Origin: Cytophagales bacterium | Lineage (GTDB): Bacteria > Bacteroidota > Bacteroidia > Cytophagales > UBA9547 | NCBI GenBank assembly: GCA_004294265.1 | Contig: REAG01000132.1 | Span: 1-33,196 of the forward strand | Direction: 5' to 3' | Length of the DNA: 33,196 bases | Shown here: positions 31,301 to 33,196 of the stretch, piece after piece | Position numbering within the stretch: position 1 is the stretch's first letter | Layout: every line of letters starts with the position of its first letter | Position numbers and translations under genes: made by a program | The notes under the pieces: model-generated | What the model saw: the letters and a program-made list of their open reading frames with translations, nothing else | Database searches by the model: none | What the model was told of the DNA's origin: nothing

Positions 31301-32673
31301 GAACGAGAAAATATGGTCGTATTGGGGCTAGATGTTACAGTAAAAACACTGTTCCCGTTTCCAGAAGTTATATTTGTACTCAACCAAGTGGCATTTTCAG
31401 ATACTGTCCAACTCATATTACTAGTTACTGTAACTGGATTTAAACTTCCTGCTTGTGCAGGATTCAAAGCATTTGGATTGATAGTTAATTGCGGAGCTGC
31501 TCCTGTTTGGGTAATATTTACTATGATATTGTTACTGCCAGACGAAAAAGTTATCGAACCTGTTCTTAAAGTAATACTTGCATTTGCACTTGCAGTAGAA
31601 GAAATAACTAAATTTGTTGTGCCACTAGCAGAGCTTAAAGTAATCCAACTTGGTGTTCCACTAGTGTTCCAATTCATATTGCTTGTAATCGAAATATTAT
31701 TTGATGACGAGGCAGAACCATATACCAATTGAACAGGATTAACATTAAAAATTGGTGCAGCACCTGCTTGAGAGACAGTTATTGTTCTAGTTATACTTCC
31801 GCCTGTAACAGAAATAGTTGCAGTTCTAGCATTTGTACTCAAATTAGCAGTTGCATTTGCAGTAAGAGTTCTATTTCCACTACCTGAAGCAGTACTAAGT
31901 GTAAGCCAAGCTGCATTATCTGCGGTTACCCAACCACCAGAACCAGTTATAGAAAAATTTAAACCACTAGCTGAGGCAGGAAATGAAAGGGACATAGGTG
32001 CTAGAGTCAAACTTCCGCCAGGAATAAAGTTTCTTGCAATAGCTGCGTCTAAAGCAGCTACATCTAAATAATAACCATAAGATGTTAGTTTTTTTGTTTG
32101 AGGATCAAAAATTCTGTACGAAGAAGGCATTCCTGGACCCATCCAAAAAGCTGTGTTTTTGTCGTTGTGATGTGGTCTTCCAAGAGCTCCATCCCACCAA
32201 TAAGATTCCATAAAAGTAAAATTTGCTTGATTCAAAAAAGAAGATTGTGTAAGATTTTTTTGACTTCCAACTTCATCGCAATCGCTTGTCTGACCTTCTA
32301 GCCTTGCGACAACATGCCACAAACGTATGTTTGGGAGTCTTGAAATTATGTCATTTTTTGCTGCATTTGCTGCAATTACACAATACGGACAATTACTTGG
32401 TGAAGTAACTACAAGCACAACTTTTCCATAAGTATCTATTTCTTGATTTAGGGTTCTAGGAGTCTCAGCAGGCAAACAATTAGTTGCAGCAGCTAAAGGA
32501 AATGTGATATTCAATATATCACTCGATGGACCACCAATTAATAACTCTCCATTAATATGAGAATTTGCATCACCACCATCTGGTATTCTGATGCCATTTA
32601 CAGTTACAATTTGAGAATAACTTACTATTGAAATAGTTAATAGTAAAAACGAAAATTTGATAAAATTTTTCAT
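28375..32673 (-). CDS. Giant T9SS-secreted protein: CPYC thioredoxin-like domain and 13 BACON repeats
   Basis: 1432 aa. Signal peptide (FSFLLLTISIVSYS). Residues 21-218 form the same domain as in the 559-aa paralogue: CPYC at 95-98, C66 and C132, PHHN (167-170), and MPSSYRIFDPQTKKLTS. Thirteen BACON repeats of about 87 residues fill 222-1349, each marked by a SNxxW...W(I/L)xLSxxSG pattern (NWNTSGTPSWITL, NWSISNNQSWITL, SWTVFEDLTWVSI and others). They are diverged from each other, so not a recent expansion. The end (MYPNPISLGGTVEII...LHKGIFFIKFENG, KLVIE) is a T9SS sorting domain. BACON repeats are probable glycan or mucin binders or spacers in Bacteroidota, so this may be a redox-active stalk at the cell surface. 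Confidence 0.83.
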   Translation of the reverse strand: MKNFIKFSFLLLTISIVSYSQIVTVNGIRIPDGGDANSHINGELLIGGPSSDILNITFPLAAATNCLPAETPRTLNQEIDTYGKVVLVVTSPSNCPYCVIAANAAKNDIISRLPNIRLWHVVARLEGQTSDCDEVGSQKNLTQSSFLNQANFTFMESYWWDGALGRPHHNDKNTAFWMGPGMPSSYRIFDPQTKKLTSYGYYLDVAALDAAIARNFIPGGSLTLAPMSLSFPASASGLNFSITGSGGWVTADNAAWLTLSTASGSGNRTLTANATANLSTNARTATISVTGGSITRTITVSQAGAAPIFNVNPVQLVYGSASSSNNISITSNMNWNTSGTPSWITLSSASGTTNLVISSTASANASITLRTGSITFSSGSNNIIVNITQTGAAPQLTINPNALNPAQAGSLNPVTVTSNMSWTVSENATWLSTNITSGNGNSVFTVTSSPNTTIFSRSAGVTISGSTLSRILTVTQPGITPSLVVNPTIYGFGSAAGSKNLTITSNLPTWTVNETVAWLTLGSNSGSGNANVNVSADENTSIISRSTIITVSGASLTQFITITQTGANESMVLNPTSLSYNSSGGIRGVTVTSNVNWIVSSNVAWVTLSTTSGTAGLRSFNITASSNINITPRAGEITISGGSLKQVISLTQNGASAVLTVNPASISYGEAGSSQNINILTNTNWVLSSSGLWLSSSALSGSGNATPSITATTNTSTSSRNAIISVSVLGSIQSVLVSQAGATPVLSTDISSFSKTSAGGSQNIIISSNTSYTASSNQTWLTLSTNSGFGNMTLTANTSANTSILNKTAQITLNFGSGNSKVVNVTILGANPSLGVSTNNLTYNNLNSSKSLSITSNTNWSISNNQSWITLSSNSGSMNQTIDIEVSKNTITTARIASITVTAASLIQIVNITQAGANFELTVSSNNFQMNASSGVANVDILSNTNWNVSNPVTWISLNNTSGNNNATIEISTSSNNYYLSRSAIITVSGGGFNREITVNQLGESPSLSVSNNSLTFVANPSATQSVNISSNLDWTVSNPHSWINISTNTGILNGLLTFSVAENLITSDRTATITVSGSTINRVIEINQNAAATIFNLSSSNMSVNSFAGTATFTITSNITWSASVLPNWITLSTTSGNSNQNIEFSFIENPSSRFRSAVVTIIGGSQTLFFEINQNGGIPTWSIDKSIVTTTSALSEFDINVTSNSSWTVFEDLTWVSIMNATGIDDGQFKIRTISNPTTQSRMGTVTVSGLGIKKVIDIFQEGATQSLNLDMTVLTLSSDINSGILNITSNTFWTITGLPNWLEADPISGEGDMTIILNPSLNSGAERMATLTITGQKGFQEIIVSQKASPTTNLSSLSPENTIISMYPNPISLGGTVEIISDYKSEVYNLLGTKLNVPILNNKIETTNLHKGIFFIKFENGITKKLVIE

Positions 32674-32704
32674 GATTTATTTATGTTTTATGTTGGAATA
32701 ATTA

Positions 32705-32735
32705 CAAATATAAATAATATTTTTATCAACAACAA
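32705..32735 (-). promoter_or_regulatory. Promoter of the 1432-aa gene
   Basis: On the minus strand a TATATTTG -7 box (32705-32712) is preceded by three TTG triplets in a row (32727-32735). The middle and the last of these give -33/-7 spacings of 17 and 20 nt. The start codon is 31 nt downstream. Confidence 0.6.
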
Positions 32736-33196
32736 TATTATTTGTTAAAAAATTAAACATTTATAAAAACAGAATTTCAAAAATCTAAATCTAAAAATGG
32801 AATAAAATTATGATATTTACTTAACTGACAAAACGCAGGGCAATATTTATTTTGAAATTTTTGATATTATTAATAACTTTAGATGATTTAAAAGATTGAA
32901 AAAAAAGATTTTAAAAATTTCTTGCCTAACATCCAGGGCAAACGCATTTAAGATAAACAATTGTTTTAAATTAAAATATTACTAATTATTAACATAAATT
33001 TAACTAAAAATAGTTGAATTTAAGGGTTGAATTCTGCTTTTTAAATTTTAAAATAAAGTAATATTTCTTCATTTAATAAAAAATAATTCTTTTTTTGAAT
33101 TAAATATTTATCAAATATATTTAAAATTATAATACTTAGAAAGATTCATTTTTAAAATAAAATTATCTCATTCAATTTATAATTATATTTTTACTT
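32736..33196. other. Intergenic DNA, no gene seen
   Basis: A 461-bp, very AT-rich stretch upstream of the 1432-aa gene. The only oddity is a GC-richer patch around 32930-32950 (CATCCAGGGCAAACGCATTT) with a partial echo at 32834-32844 (ACGCAGGGCAA). No ORF, RNA gene or mobile element can be supported. Confidence 0.5.

Noticed and set aside
31313-31732. A 139-codon plus-strand ORF opposite the 1432-aa gene (also 29315-29674 and 30731-30937)
   Set aside because: These are antisense shadows of the BACON repeats: hydrophobic, low-complexity, with no start context or homology, and the opposite strand has a clear gene.
1-33196. tRNA, rRNA or riboswitch
   Set aside because: No cloverleaf, rRNA core sequence or recognisable aptamer was seen on either strand, including in front of metX, where a SAM riboswitch might be expected.

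Overview
The window is AT-rich Bacteroidota DNA. The signs are TAnnTTTG-type -7 promoter boxes, type IX secretion (T9SS) C-terminal sorting domains, BACON repeats, and DUF6029, Omp28, DUF4292 and DUF1573 family proteins. The class cannot be fixed from sequence alone. No tRNA, rRNA, CRISPR array, integrase or intact transposase was seen.

Layout. (1) 39-7908, plus strand: the distal part of a contractile-tail (prophage or tailocin) module. It holds a chaperone-like pair, a DUF6046-like protein, baseplate hub, spike, gp25-like wedge, LysM/gpX-like protein, tail fibre, a frameshifted baseplate J protein, a tail I-position protein and a collar/fibre protein that looks cut short. No tape measure lies between the chaperone-like pair and the baseplate genes. 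Most spacers are built from 7-nt repeat units, GC-rich hairpins with a shared GCTTACGCA tail, or both. (2) 8062-9108: a TSP3-repeat lipoprotein, followed by a 770-bp non-coding island with ~75-bp inverted arms, a strong hairpin and a 119-bp MITE-like element. (3) 9881-17680: housekeeping and accessory genes: acyl desaturase, MazEF-like toxin-antitoxin pair bracketed by palindromic repeats, a beta-barrel protein, cysM, an aminotransferase, miaA (its stop codon lies in a second MITE copy), metX and a DUF1573 protein. (4) 17733-22258: an outer-membrane-like protein, a MerR/cobalamin-binding regulator (CarH/LitR type), and a DUF4292 lipoprotein overlapping a TPR protein. (5) 22430-32673, minus strand: a probable secreted redox cluster.

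Region 5 is the most interesting. Reading from its 5' end it has a 1432-aa secreted protein (N-terminal CPYC thioredoxin-like domain, 13 BACON repeats, T9SS domain), a terminator, a 317-aa protein (1 BACON repeat, T9SS domain), a 559-aa paralogue of the large protein (CPYC domain, 3 BACON repeats, T9SS domain), a TlpA-like thioredoxin (WCKPC), a DUF6029 outer-membrane barrel and an Omp28-like lipoprotein (CGNC) whose segments appear in permuted order. Four thioredoxin-fold proteins beside an outer-membrane barrel suggest disulfide or redox work at and beyond the outer membrane. The substrate is unknown and the joint function is inference.
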